The position numbers and the translations under genes are program-made. The notes beneath the pieces were generated by a model that did not search any database, had not been told where the DNA came from, and saw only the letters and a list, made by a program, of their open reading frames with translations. Below, piece by piece: positions 43,999 through 52,210 of a stretch of 64,000 nt of DNA (positions are counted from its first letter, which is position 1; every line of letters starts with the position of its first letter). The stretch is from Rhodobacteraceae bacterium DSL-40 (GTDB lineage Bacteria > Pseudomonadota > Alphaproteobacteria > Rhodobacterales > Rhodobacteraceae). The stretch covers positions 372,001 to 436,000 of the forward strand of contig QKPN01000001.1 of the NCBI GenBank assembly GCA_003258405.1, written 5' to 3'.

Positions 43999-44738
43999 CG
44001 CCGGGCCTTCCGCCCGCGCCAGCGCTTCAGCACCAGCGGCAGCGTTGCGAGCGCCGAGAGCGCGAGGAGCGGCCCGAGCACCACCGGATCGCTGAGGAGC
44101 CCGAGATCCGGCTGCCCGCCGCGGGCAAAGACCGCACCGAGCCCCGCCCCGATCCAGGCATAGACGAACGTGCCCGGAATGATGCCGAAGAAGGTCGTGA
44201 GCACATAGAGCCGCGTCCCGACGCCGAGAAACGCCGGCGCGAGATTGGCAACGAAGAAGGGCACCACCGGCATGAGCCGCATCAGAAGCAGATAGCTCAC
44301 CGCATTCTCCGCGATGCCCCGCTCGATCCGCGGAAGCGCGCCGTCGCCGCCGCGCGCCCGGAGCCGGGCGTGAAGTGCAGCGCCAAACCCGTGCCGCGCG
44401 GCGAGGAACACCGCCGTCGCCCCGAGTGTCGCGCCCAGAACCGCCAGCGCCGTGCCGCCGGCCACACCGAAGAGGAAGCCGCCCGCCAGCGTCATCACCG
44501 CCGCCCCCGGCAGCGAAAGCGCCACCACGGTGACGTAAGCCGCGAGGAAGGCCGCCGCCGCCAGCGCCAGATGCCCGTCCCGCCAGGCGAGAAGCTCCGC
44601 GCGATTGTCACGAAGCGTTTCGAATCGCAGCACATCGCCCCACAGCCAGAGCGCCGCCAGCGCCGCGAGGCCCAACGCCAGGAGCGGCAGCGCCCGTCGC
44701 AGCGAAAGCTCGGGGCCGGCCCCTCGCCTCTCCGTCAT
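43995..44738 (-). CDS. TVP38/TMEM64 (DedA-like) membrane protein
   Basis: 247 residues, six membrane segments. Central VTT-domain motif FLFGVAGGTALAVLGATLGATAVFLAARHGFG, then RLMPVVPFFVANLAPAFLGV and FFGIIPGTFVYAWIGAGLG (short motifs GATLGAT, F-x-N-x-x-PA, IPGTFVY). Relatives have been tied to lipid scrambling and transport; the substrate is unknown. ATG 44738 was chosen; GTG 44747 with GGAGA upstream is an alternative. It is the first gene of a two-gene unit with the disulfide oxidoreductase, whose ATG lies inside its stop. Confidence 0.87.
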   Translation of the reverse strand: MTERRGAGPELSLRRALPLLALGLAALAALWLWGDVLRFETLRDNRAELLAWRDGHLALAAAAFLAAYVTVVALSLPGAAVMTLAGGFLFGVAGGTALAVLGATLGATAVFLAARHGFGAALHARLRARGGDGALPRIERGIAENAVSYLLLMRLMPVVPFFVANLAPAFLGVGTRLYVLTTFFGIIPGTFVYAWIGAGLGAVFARGGQPDLGLLSDPVVLGPLLALSALATLPLVLKRWRGRKARR

Positions 44739-44883
44739 GTCCTTCACCTGCCTTCTCCCGTGCGGTCCCCGTTCTCATGCCCTGCCCTCCGCCCCGCCGC
44801 ACCCCTCCGTTACCGCTCTCACAGAGCCTTGATCTCCCCGCGGGAAATGTTTCAGGAAATGCACGTTTTCCGGCGCGGAAGAA

Positions 44884-44912
44884 TTGACTTGCACAGCCGG
44901 TCTGCATTAAAG
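44884..44912 (+). promoter_or_regulatory. Predicted rpmH operon promoter
   Basis: TTGACT (44884-44889), then 16 bases and ATTAAA (44906-44911) or 17 bases and TTAAAG (44907-44912). About 95 bases before rpmH. The long leader could carry autoregulation, but no clear structure was found. Confidence 0.5.
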
Positions 44913-45007
44913 GCCATGCTTCGAAATTCCGGACGCCGTGCGCGCACCCTCGCATCGCGGCGTCTCCCGGCGGGCTGTCCCGCCGGCAAGTTCAGGAGAC
45001 GTCAGAG

Positions 45008-45142
45008 ATGAAACGCACTTTCCAGCCGAGCAACCTCGTTCGCAAGCGCCGTCACGGCTTCCGCGCCCGCATGGCCACCAAGGCGGGCCGCATCATCCTC
45101 AATCGCCGCCGGGCGCGGGGCCGCAAGGTCCTCTCCGCCTGA
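45008..45142 (+). CDS. rpmH: Ribosomal protein bL34
   Basis: 44 residues, the standard length: begins [19 protein letters not shown] and ends GRKVLSA. Structural protein of the 50S subunit, highly basic. AGGAGA lies ten bases before ATG 45008. First gene of rpmH-rnpA-yidD. Third-position GC is high, as in the rest of the core genes. Confidence 0.98.
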   Translation: MKRTFQPSNLVRKRRHGFRARMATKAGRIILNRRRARGRKVLSA

Positions 45143-45162
45143 TCCGAGACCGCGGGGCACCG

Positions 45163-45585
45163 ATGACCGGGCTCGCCGCAACTCCGCCCGCCGCGGAGAC
45201 CGGCCCGGGCCGCCCCGCGCTCGCGATCCTGAGGAAACGGCCGGATTTTCTGGCCGCTGCACGGGCCCGGCGCCAGCCGCGGCCCGCTTTCCTGTTGCAG
45301 GCCCGCCGCCGCGCGCCCGAGGAAGGCGTCCCGGGCATCCGGGTGGGCTTCACCTGCTCCAAGAAGGTCGGCAACGCCGTCGCCCGCAACCGCGCCAAGC
45401 GCCGGCTGCGCGAGATCGCGCGCCTCGTCCTGCCCGAAGCGGGCCATGAGGGCTGGGATTACGTCCTGGTCGGCCGCCGCGACGAGACCGCCGCCCGTGC
45501 CTTCACCGCGCTCTGCGACGATCTCCGCGCCGCGCTCGCCGCGATCCACGCGCCCGGCAAGGGCGGCAAGCCCCGGCAGCCCTGA
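45163..45585 (+). CDS. rnpA: Ribonuclease P protein component
   Basis: 140 residues. Binds RNase P RNA to process tRNA 5' ends. [16 protein letters not shown] near 23, [25 protein letters not shown] near 58 (the RNR box NRAKRRLRE) and [14 protein letters not shown]. Starts 20 bases after rpmH. The N-terminus is about 20 residues longer than in E. coli. The RNase P RNA gene is not in the window. Confidence 0.96.
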   Translation: MTGLAATPPAAETGPGRPALAILRKRPDFLAAARARRQPRPAFLLQARRRAPEEGVPGIRVGFTCSKKVGNAVARNRAKRRLREIARLVLPEAGHEGWDYVLVGRRDETAARAFTALCDDLRAALAAIHAPGKGGKPRQP

Positions 45586-45592
45586 GGCGCCG

Positions 45593-45844
45593 ATGAGCCC
45601 GCTCGCCCATATCGCAGCCCTGCCCATCCGCGCCTACCGCCTGCTGCTCTCGCCCTGGGTCGGCCATTCCTGCCGCTTCCAGCCCACCTGCTCGGCCTAT
45701 GCCCTCGAGGCCCTCGAGACCCACGGGGCGTTCCGCGGCAGCTGGCTCACCCTCCGCCGCCTCGCCCGCTGCCACCCCTGGGGCAGCTCCGGCATCGACA
45801 ACGTCCCGCCCCCGAGGCCGCACCACCACCCGCATTCCCACTGA
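45593..45844 (+). CDS. yidD: YidD membrane insertion efficiency factor
   Basis: 83 residues. [32 protein letters not shown] (key pieces [15 protein letters not shown] with two Cys, YALEAL) and LARCHPWG with the third conserved Cys. It aids YidC-dependent membrane protein insertion at the inner membrane face. The His-rich tail HHHPHSH is common. Seven bases after rnpA. yidC, which normally follows, is absent here. Confidence 0.95.
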   Translation: MSPLAHIAALPIRAYRLLLSPWVGHSCRFQPTCSAYALEALETHGAFRGSWLTLRRLARCHPWGSSGIDNVPPPRPHHHPHSH

Positions 45845-45993
45845 AACGGCCGCCGCGCGGACGGACTGGTCACGCCGAAGAACCGTCTCCGGAGCAGTGC
45901 GACCTCAAGTCCGGGCACACCAGAGGGCCATCGCCCGTCCGCGGGCAGCGATTGCCCCTCCCGAGGCTGCGCCGCGCGACGGGGCGGACGGGC

Positions 45994-46034
45994 GCTGGCC
46001 CGGCGGCGCTCAGGGCCGCCGGGCCAGCAGTTTT
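45994..46034 (+). terminator. Strong hairpin ending rpmH-rnpA-yidD
   Basis: Perfect 14-bp stem GCTGGCCCGGCGGC/GCCGCCGGGCCAGC with a 7-base loop, followed by AGTTTT. 150 bases after the yidD stop. Confidence 0.75.
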
Positions 46035-46292
46035 CGGGGTGCATCTGCGGGGGAGGCAGGCAATACGGCTCACAAAAAAGCGGTCCAGAGCCGTCCTTGC
46101 TGACCGACACCGCGTTGGTCCAGATCGAGCCCACATTATGTTTCACTGCTTGGCGCCCCACTGTCTCAGCCGGGTTCGACCGTGAAGACGGCAGCGGTCC
46201 GGGCAGGTGCGGGATGCGGGAAGCTCCTTTCCTTACGTGATTCCGAACAGGCGGTTAATTCAGTTGGCTGGAGCCATATCGGAGCGATCAGA

Positions 46293-46317
46293 GGAACCTT
46301 CCGCGACGCCACCCGTT
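46293..46317 (+). promoter_or_regulatory. General stress (EcfG-type) promoter
   Basis: GGAAC (46293-46297), exactly 16 bases, CGTT (46314-46317). This is the established consensus of the alphaproteobacterial general stress sigma factor EcfG. It lies 30 bases upstream of the DUF892 start, in the expected orientation. Confidence 0.75.
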
Positions 46318-46347
46318 GGGACGTGAAGCAAAACAAAGGATACCGAC

Positions 46348-46848
46348 ATGGCAATGAACTCGCTCAAGGACCTCTACCTCGACCAGCTGCAGGACATCTG
46401 GAGCGCCAACACGCAGTCCCTGTCCGTTGTGAACGAGCTGGGCCGCGCGGCGCAGGACAAGGAACTGTCCGAGGCCCTTATCGACGGCGGCAACGGCATC
46501 GCCGACGGCATCGCCGAGATCGAAAAGCTCTGCAACGACCACGGCATCAAGCCGAACGCCGAGCACTGCAAGGGCATGGAAGGCCTCGTGAAGGAAGCCC
46601 GCGCCCACGGTCTCTCGGACGAGATCACCGACCCGGACGTGCGCGACGCCGCCATCATCCCGCAGTACCAGCGCATGGTCCACTACGCCTTGGCAGGCTA
46701 CGGCACGCTGGCCGCCTTCGCCAACCGCCTCGGTCTCGATGGTGATGCGGCAGTTCTCAAGAAGTGCCTCGACCAGACCTACGATGGCGACCGCCGCATG
46801 ACCAAGATCGCCATGAAGGGCGGGGTCAACAAGGAAGCCGTTTCCTGA
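46348..46848 (+). CDS. DUF892 (YciE/YciF-like) ferritin-like stress protein
   Basis: 166 residues, four-helix ferritin-like bundle. LKDLYLDQLQDIWSANTQ near 5, family metal-ligand region with E and H residues (EIEKLCNDHGI, GMEGLVKEA), and RMVHYALAGYGTLAAFA near 110. Members are induced by stress in many bacteria; the function is not established, with metal binding suggested by the fold. AAAGGA lies before the ATG. Preceded by a stress promoter, which supports the stress role. It sits in an accessory-looking block beside a transposase remnant. Confidence 0.9.
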   Translation: MAMNSLKDLYLDQLQDIWSANTQSLSVVNELGRAAQDKELSEALIDGGNGIADGIAEIEKLCNDHGIKPNAEHCKGMEGLVKEARAHGLSDEITDPDVRDAAIIPQYQRMVHYALAGYGTLAAFANRLGLDGDAAVLKKCLDQTYDGDRRMTKIAMKGGVNKEAVS

Positions 46849-47051
46849 TCTTCACCCGCCAATGGCACCCGGGGGCGCGCGAGAGATCGTGCGGCCTCTT
46901 CACATTTTGTGGACAGTCTACGCGTGGGCTTCCTTGAAGCTGCGCCATCAGATGTCTGCTCTGTAATGATCGATTGATGGGATTGGCGCGACATGAGTGA
47001 TGATCCGCCGGGTTCATCTTCTGTTGCCCATGCTCCCTGATGCACGTTGGC
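46849..47051. other. Spacer between DUF892 gene and transposase remnant
   Basis: About 200 bases, lower in GC than the flanking core genes, with no open frame that resembles a known family. Together with the remnant it makes 520 bases without an intact gene. Confidence 0.5.
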
Positions 47052-47262
47052 TCATGCGACCTCGGCGTTCTGGATCCGAACCAACCTTCTGATGGTGCAG
47101 GCGAAGCTGGCGCTGCCGGTTTTAGCCTTGGTTCTTGCGATCCCGTCTTGCGATCCCGATGGTTCGGATCGTCAGGCCCATGGCCTGTTTCCGAACGGCA
47201 AAGACATGCCCGATCGGTGCACGATGCTTCGACCGGGTGGCGTGTCCACGGCGGAGAGGCAC
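47052..47262 (-). pseudogene. IS5-like transposase remnant, frameshifted
   Basis: On the minus strand the C-terminal catalytic region of an IS5-type (IS1031-like) DDE transposase is readable: HRAPIGHVFAVRKQAMGLTI then RTIGIA. Removing one copy of a 13-bp tandem duplication (47133-47145 and 47146-47158) restores the frame to ARTKAKTGSASFACTIRRLV and a stop at 47054. The catalytic Glu of the R-x-x-x-E-x-x-F motif is Gly (GGG codon). The N-terminal two thirds and clear terminal inverted repeats are absent. The left boundary is the stop codon; the right is approximate. Confidence 0.72.
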
Positions 47263-47368
47263 GAGCACCGGCTCACCCTTGCACTTGCAGCGAACGGCAG
47301 GTTCGACGGGCCGCGAGGCAGCGCTGCAAGGAGAAGGTCGATGTCGGCTCCGGGCCGGTCGCGTCCGA

Positions 47369-48691
47369 TTACTCCCGGGGCGCACTCCTCTCGAGGAGGT
47401 CGTTGCTGTCTCGGCGTTCGGCGTCGACAAGGGGGATGAGAGCAGCTTCTTCCGATTTATGCACCGAGGGCTCCTTGAGCGCGGCGGGCGCCTGCGATAC
47501 CGGCGCCTTGCGCGGCTGCGGGCCAGAGGTGAGCGGAGGCGTTTCAGACCCCTCGAGGCGGATGCGATAGGTCGTATCCGGGATCGCAACACCGGCCTCT
47601 TCGATGGCGGTCTTGACCAGGCGGATGGCATCGCCTCGCGCGGAGGCAAAGCCGGTGGCGTTCTGGTCGATCCACCCGGTCACGCGCAGGATCGCCCCGG
47701 CCTCGGTGATGTTCTCGATCCAGACCAGTTCCTCGGGATCGTCGAGCACGAATGGTTGCGCCTTCAGGGCCGCTTGTGCCAGGGCGCGCGTTGCCTCGAG
47801 GTCCGCGTCGGGGTCGATGCCGATGTCGAACGTGAACCGCCGCGCAGGGTTCTGGGTGTAATTCACGATCTTCCCCTTGAAGACCGTGGCGTTCGGGATG
47901 CGGATGTGGTTCCCGTCCAGCGACAGCAGGATCGTCGCTCGGGAGGTCAGACGGATGACGCGGCCGACGTCGCCCTCGATCTCCACCAGATCGTTCGGGC
48001 GGAACGGCTGGCGCAGGCTGAGCATGATGGAGGCCACGAAATTCTCGACCGTGTCGCGGACCGCGAAGCCGATGGCCAGGCCGATGATCCCGGCGGCGCC
48101 GAGGATGGTGCCCAGCAATGCAGCTGCCCCGAGGACGTCGAGCGCGACCACGATCCCCGCGATGCCGCAAGCGACGCGGAAGGCCTGCCGGTAGATGCCC
48201 GCTATGAAGGCATTGGGCGAGATCCGGTCCCAGAACCGCAGACGTGCTATCAGGAACCCTGCCCCAACGATGACCGAGAGGACGGCGAGTGCCAGCAGAA
48301 ACAACGGCAAACGGGAGATCAGCTGCGCGATCCGTGCCCGGAAGCGGTCCACCGCGGGGTTGATCTGCCGCGCGAGGTCGCCCGTTTCCGCGAGGGTGTT
48401 GTTCACCGCGACGACGCCTTCGAGGCGCCCGGCTATGCTTTCGGCCTTCGCACGGGTGGAGGGGTCCGCCACCTCGCCCGTGAGCGAAACGACCCCGGCG
48501 TCGACGTTGACAGTGATCCCGTCAAATTCGAGCGCCGCGAGGATGGCTCGCAGACGCTCCGCGATGGCTGTGTCGTCGGGCACATCCTCGACCGCCAGCG
48601 TGGGCGAGGCATCGGCCTCGGTCGCGATATCCTGCGCAAGACCCTGGCACGGGGCGAGCAGGAGGCTAAGGCAGAGGAGGACCTGTTTCAT
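47369..48691 (-). CDS. BON-domain MscS-type mechanosensitive channel
   Basis: 440 residues. Signal-like N-terminus cut near GLA-QD, a BON domain at about 40-115 (NVDAGVVSLTGEVADPSTRA, as the ITVNVDAGVVSLTGEV type), helices at about 140-165, 180-205 and 215-235, then the MscS pore and beta domain with AIGFAVRDTVENFVASIM near 215, FRPNDLVEIEGDVGRV and IRIPNATVFKGKIVNYT. It probably opens under membrane tension to release solutes. The BON domain suggests an envelope contact. ATG 48691 was chosen because it gives the signal peptide; the ribosome site is weak. It stands in the accessory block with the stress gene. Confidence 0.85.
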   Translation of the reverse strand: MKQVLLCLSLLLAPCQGLAQDIATEADASPTLAVEDVPDDTAIAERLRAILAALEFDGITVNVDAGVVSLTGEVADPSTRAKAESIAGRLEGVVAVNNTLAETGDLARQINPAVDRFRARIAQLISRLPLFLLALAVLSVIVGAGFLIARLRFWDRISPNAFIAGIYRQAFRVACGIAGIVVALDVLGAAALLGTILGAAGIIGLAIGFAVRDTVENFVASIMLSLRQPFRPNDLVEIEGDVGRVIRLTSRATILLSLDGNHIRIPNATVFKGKIVNYTQNPARRFTFDIGIDPDADLEATRALAQAALKAQPFVLDDPEELVWIENITEAGAILRVTGWIDQNATGFASARGDAIRLVKTAIEEAGVAIPDTTYRIRLEGSETPPLTSGPQPRKAPVSQAPAALKEPSVHKSEEAALIPLVDAERRDSNDLLERSAPRE

Positions 48692-49137
48692 ACTGGTCCA
48701 GATAGCGTGGCGCGGCGCGCAGCCAACCGAACGCGCAGCGGATTGGTGTCGGGAAGCGCGCTCCAACGATCAACAGGGCAGGAACCGCGTCTCTTCGGCC
48801 AGGGTCGTGATCTTGCGGAAGCCCGCCGCATTCGGACATCGGACCTGCTGAAGATCGGGAGCGCCGCGACAGGCACGAGTGTCCAGTTCGGTGAAGCTGC
48901 ATTCTGGCGTGACCCCAGCCGATGAATGGCTGGTCCGGGCCGTTCAGATCCACCGCAAACGCTCGATCGCCGTGGACCAAGACAGCCTCCCCCTGCCCCT
49001 GCACCAACACCCCAAAAGGTAATACTGACAGCCCTCCAGGCCGGCTTTCAAACCTCAAGCCCAGTCACTTCAATGACTTGCCCGCATCGTCACGGTGAGA
49101 GGTCTTATTTTCACCGTGAAAATACCCCCCTCACACC
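48692..49137. other. Intergenic region between mscS-like gene and parC
   Basis: 446 bases without a recognisable gene. Weakly gene-like fragments exist on the minus strand around 48700-48900, but no frame holds together. At the right end lie TCACGGTGA (49090-49098) and the palindrome at 49107-49123. Confidence 0.5.
49107..49123. promoter_or_regulatory. 17-base palindrome downstream of parC
   Basis: ATTTTCAC-C-GTGAAAAT is perfectly symmetrical and A/T-rich. It lies 15 bases after the parC stop. It shares its core TTTCAC-S-GTGAAA with the site at 9224-9236. Could be an operator or a weak terminator stem. Confidence 0.45.
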
Positions 49138-51378
49138 TCAGGGAAAGCGGTTGTCGCGCGGGAAGCCCCGTGGTGCCGTGCGGCCCGCGCCGGCCCGCGC
49201 GCCGAGCCATTCGGTGAACTCCGTCACCGTCCGGGTCCGGCCGGCGGTGTCGGGCCAGGAAAGCCCCGCCGCAAGCTCGAAGACCACCGCGTCGCTCAGG
49301 CCCCCGTCCTTGTAGCGCTGGAGCCGCACCCCCTTGCCCCGGCCGAGCTCCGGGAGCTCCGAGAGCGGGAAGACCAGCATCTTGCGGTTCTCGCCCACCA
49401 CCGCGACATGATCGCCCGAAACCGGCCGGCAGACCTTCGCCACCACGCCCTCGCGCACGTTCAGCACCTGCCGCCCGGCGCGCTTCTGCGCGATCGCCTC
49501 GTCCTCGGGCAACACGAACCCGTCGCCCGCGCTCGAGGCGACGAGCAGCCGCCCGCCGGGCACATGCACCCGCAGCGCCACCGGCTCGACCTCGTTGGGC
49601 ATGTCCACCATGAGCCGCAGAGGCTCGCCCATGCCGCGCCCGCCCGGCAGCTGTGAAGCCTGGAGCGTGAACAGCCGCCCGTTGGTGGCGAGCATCAGGA
49701 GCCGGTCGGTCGTCTCGGCATGGAGGAAGAAGCCCGGCCCGTCGCCATCCTTGAACTTGAGCTCGGCATCGGGGGCGATATGGCCCTTCATCGCCCGGAT
49801 CCAGCCCATCTTCGAGCAGATGACGGTGATCGGCTCGCGCTCGATCATCGCCTCGAGCGGCACGTCCTCGATCTCGGGCGCATCGGCGAAATCCGTGCGC
49901 CGCGCCCCGGTCGCGGAGCCCTTGCCGAAGAGCTTCTTGACCTCCCTGAGCTGCTCGGAGATCCGCGCCCACTGGAGCTCCTCCGAGCCCACCAGCGCCT
50001 GAAGCTCCTCCTGCTCCTTGCGCAGCTCGTCCCGCTCGCGCCGGAGCTCCATCTCCTCGAGCTTGCGGAGGTTGCGGAGCCGCATGTTGAGGATCGCCTC
50101 GGCCTGCACGTCCGTGAGCGCGAACTCGGCCATCAGCACCGCCTTCGGCTCGTCCTCGAAGCGGATGATCTCGATCACCCGGTCGAGGTTGAGGAAGGCG
50201 ATGATATAGCCCTCCAGCACCTCGAGCCGCTGGGCGATCTTGCCGAGCCGGAAGTTCGAGCGCCGGAGCAGCACGTCGCGCCGGTGATCGAGGAAGGCGC
50301 GCAGCACCTCCCGGAGCGAGCAGACCTTAGGCGTCCGCCCGTCGATCAGCACGTTCATGTTCATCGCGAACCGGGTCTCGAGATCCGAGTTGCGGAAGAG
50401 CGATTCCATCAGCACCGCCGGATCGACGCTGCGGGTCCGCGGCTCGAGGATGAGGCGGATGTCCTCCGCGCTCTCGTCGCGCACATCCGCCAGGATCGGG
50501 ATCTTCTTCGCGTTGATGAGCTCGGCGATCCGCTCGATGAGCTTGCCCTTCTGGACCTGATAGGGCACCTCGGTGACGACGATCTGCCACTGGCCCCGGC
50601 CGAGCTCCTCGACCTCCCAGCGCGCGCGGAGCCGGATCGAGCCGCGCCCGGTGCGATAGGCCTCCTTGATCGCCGTCCGCGGCTCGATGATGATGCCGCC
50701 GGTCGGGAAATCCGGGCCCTGCACGAAATCCATCAGCTTCTCGTCCCCGGCATTCGGGAACTTGATGAGATGGAGACAGGCGTTGCAGAGCTCCTCGATA
50801 TTGTGCGGCGGAATGTTCGTCGCCATCCCGACCGCGATGCCGGAGGAGCCGTTGGCGAGCAGGTTCGGGAACGCCGCCGGCAGCACCACGGGCTCGGTCT
50901 CCGAGCCATCGTAATTGTCCCGGAAATCCACCGCGTCCTCGGCAAGCCCCTCCATCAGGGCCTCCGCCGCCGCCGTCAGCCGCGCTTCGGTGTAGCGCTG
51001 GGCCGCCGCGTTGTCGCCGTCGATGTTGCCGAAGTTGCCCTGCCCGTCCACCAGCGGATAACGCACCGCGAAATCCTGCGCGAGCCGGACGAGCGCGTCA
51101 TAGATCGCCTGGTCGCCGTGCGGATGGTAATTGCCCATCACCTCGCCGACGATCTTGGCGCATTTGCGGAACGCACCCTTCGGATCGAGCTTCAGCCCGC
51201 GCATGGCATAGAGAATGCGCCGGTGGACCGGCTTCAGCCCGTCCCGGGCATCCGGCAGCGCCCGGTGCATGATCGTCGAAAGCGCATAGGTCAGATACCG
51301 GTCGCCAAGCGCGCGGCCAAGCGGCTCGACCGTGATCGCGCCACCGGAGATGTCGGGGAGGTCTGTGTCATCGCTCAT
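49138..51378 (-). CDS. parC: DNA topoisomerase IV subunit A
   Basis: Cuts and rejoins DNA to unlink daughter chromosomes, with ParE. 746 residues. Start [20 protein letters not shown], catalytic Tyr129 in [14 protein letters not shown], quinolone-region [32 protein letters not shown]-type [11 protein letters not shown] motif, then a shortened C-terminal beta-pinwheel. The lack of the GyrA box and the length support ParC over GyrA. The frame is open to 51480, but ATG 51378 gives the standard N-terminus. Ends with a low-conservation tail (GFPRDNRFP). Confidence 0.95.
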   Translation of the reverse strand: MSDDTDLPDISGGAITVEPLGRALGDRYLTYALSTIMHRALPDARDGLKPVHRRILYAMRGLKLDPKGAFRKCAKIVGEVMGNYHPHGDQAIYDALVRLAQDFAVRYPLVDGQGNFGNIDGDNAAAQRYTEARLTAAAEALMEGLAEDAVDFRDNYDGSETEPVVLPAAFPNLLANGSSGIAVGMATNIPPHNIEELCNACLHLIKFPNAGDEKLMDFVQGPDFPTGGIIIEPRTAIKEAYRTGRGSIRLRARWEVEELGRGQWQIVVTEVPYQVQKGKLIERIAELINAKKIPILADVRDESAEDIRLILEPRTRSVDPAVLMESLFRNSDLETRFAMNMNVLIDGRTPKVCSLREVLRAFLDHRRDVLLRRSNFRLGKIAQRLEVLEGYIIAFLNLDRVIEIIRFEDEPKAVLMAEFALTDVQAEAILNMRLRNLRKLEEMELRRERDELRKEQEELQALVGSEELQWARISEQLREVKKLFGKGSATGARRTDFADAPEIEDVPLEAMIEREPITVICSKMGWIRAMKGHIAPDAELKFKDGDGPGFFLHAETTDRLLMLATNGRLFTLQASQLPGGRGMGEPLRLMVDMPNEVEPVALRVHVPGGRLLVASSAGDGFVLPEDEAIAQKRAGRQVLNVREGVVAKVCRPVSGDHVAVVGENRKMLVFPLSELPELGRGKGVRLQRYKDGGLSDAVVFELAAGLSWPDTAGRTRTVTEFTEWLGARAGAGRTAPRGFPRDNRFP

Positions 51379-51520
51379 AAATCTTGTGTCTATGTCAGCG
51401 CCGTTTCTGCGTCCAGTCGTATCGGCACGCACGTGCCGCACAACCTTCGCGCGCAAGGGATCGCCGCGATTCACCCGCAAATTCGCGTGACCTGCGCGGA
51501 TCTTCGGCTAATCTCGGGCC

Positions 51521-52210
51521 ATGAACGACACTCCGGCAGCACCAGCGACCCCGGCGGAGCGGGAGAGGGCCTTCGCGCTCGCCGAATGGACGGAGATCCG
51601 CGCGCAGATGCTGCAACAGCTCCAGCAGATCTGGCGCTTCGAGGTCTATGTGATCGGCGGGCTCGCCCTGCTCTACGCCTGGATCTTCACCAAGGCGCCG
51701 CAGGGCGACGCGATCCTCTCCCGGCGTCTGCTCCTCCTGCTCGCCGTCGCCCTCGCCGCGACCGCGATCTTCCGGCTCAAGATCGAATACGCGATCCTGC
51801 TCACCCTCGGGCGCTACAGCGAACGGCTCGAGGCCTATCTCTACGGCGCGGCCGAGGCGCCCGGCGGCTGGCAGGCCTATCTCGGCGAGCGAAAGCCCGA
51901 CGATCTGAGCTTCAAGGCCGTCTTCGGCCGCTACTCCCATGCCGGCTGGGCCTCATCGCTGATGCTGGCCTTCACGATCGTGCTTCTGCTGGCCTATGGC
52001 GGGTTCGGGACGATCCCCTGCACTCCGGGCCCGGCAACCCCTGCGCAGCGCACCGCCCATCTCTCCGCCCGCCAGACGGCACGCCATGGCGGCGCGAGAC
52101 CACCAGACGCCAGCAGGCGCTCCATACCGCCGGGGCACCGGGCACCGCCCGACAGCCCCTGCCGGCGCGCCCGCCCTACTGCCCCTCGAAGGTCAGCAGC
52201 AGGCGCATGA
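51521..52210 (+). CDS. Unrecognised membrane protein overlapping the luxR-type gene
   Basis: 229 residues. Soluble N-terminal helix with WTEIRAQMLQQLQQIWRFEV, membrane segments at about 42-58, 67-85 and 146-165, and a loop with RYSERLEAYLYGAAEAPGGW. Beyond residue 170 the tail turns Arg/Pro/Ala-rich (PGHRAPPDSP) and looks like read-through of non-coding sequence; the ancestral stop may have been lost. The final 35 bases overlap the end of the LuxR-type gene on the other strand. The family was not identified. The start is the first ATG, divergent from parC by 142 bases. Confidence 0.62.
   Translation: MNDTPAAPATPAERERAFALAEWTEIRAQMLQQLQQIWRFEVYVIGGLALLYAWIFTKAPQGDAILSRRLLLLLAVALAATAIFRLKIEYAILLTLGRYSERLEAYLYGAAEAPGGWQAYLGERKPDDLSFKAVFGRYSHAGWASSLMLAFTIVLLLAYGGFGTIPCTPGPATPAQRTAHLSARQTARHGGARPPDASRRSIPPGHRAPPDSPCRRARPTAPRRSAAGA

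Larger units (their letters stand above)
45845..46347. other. Non-coding stretch after yidD
   Basis: 503 bases without a convincing gene. It contains the strong hairpin at 45994-46028, an ACGGCTC/GAGCCGT inverted repeat at 46065-46094, and the stress promoter at 46293-46317. yidC would be expected near here by comparison with related genomes. Confidence 0.6.

Noticed and set aside
40642-44163. Plus-strand open frame of more than 1,100 codons over ppk2, yggS and the oxidoreductase
   Set aside because: Antisense to three well-supported genes; low-complexity Arg/Pro/His content and no family motif.
48666-49058. Minus-strand frame upstream of the mscS-like gene
   Set aside because: Has segments that look gene-like, but no continuous family match, no ribosome site and overlap with the channel's start.
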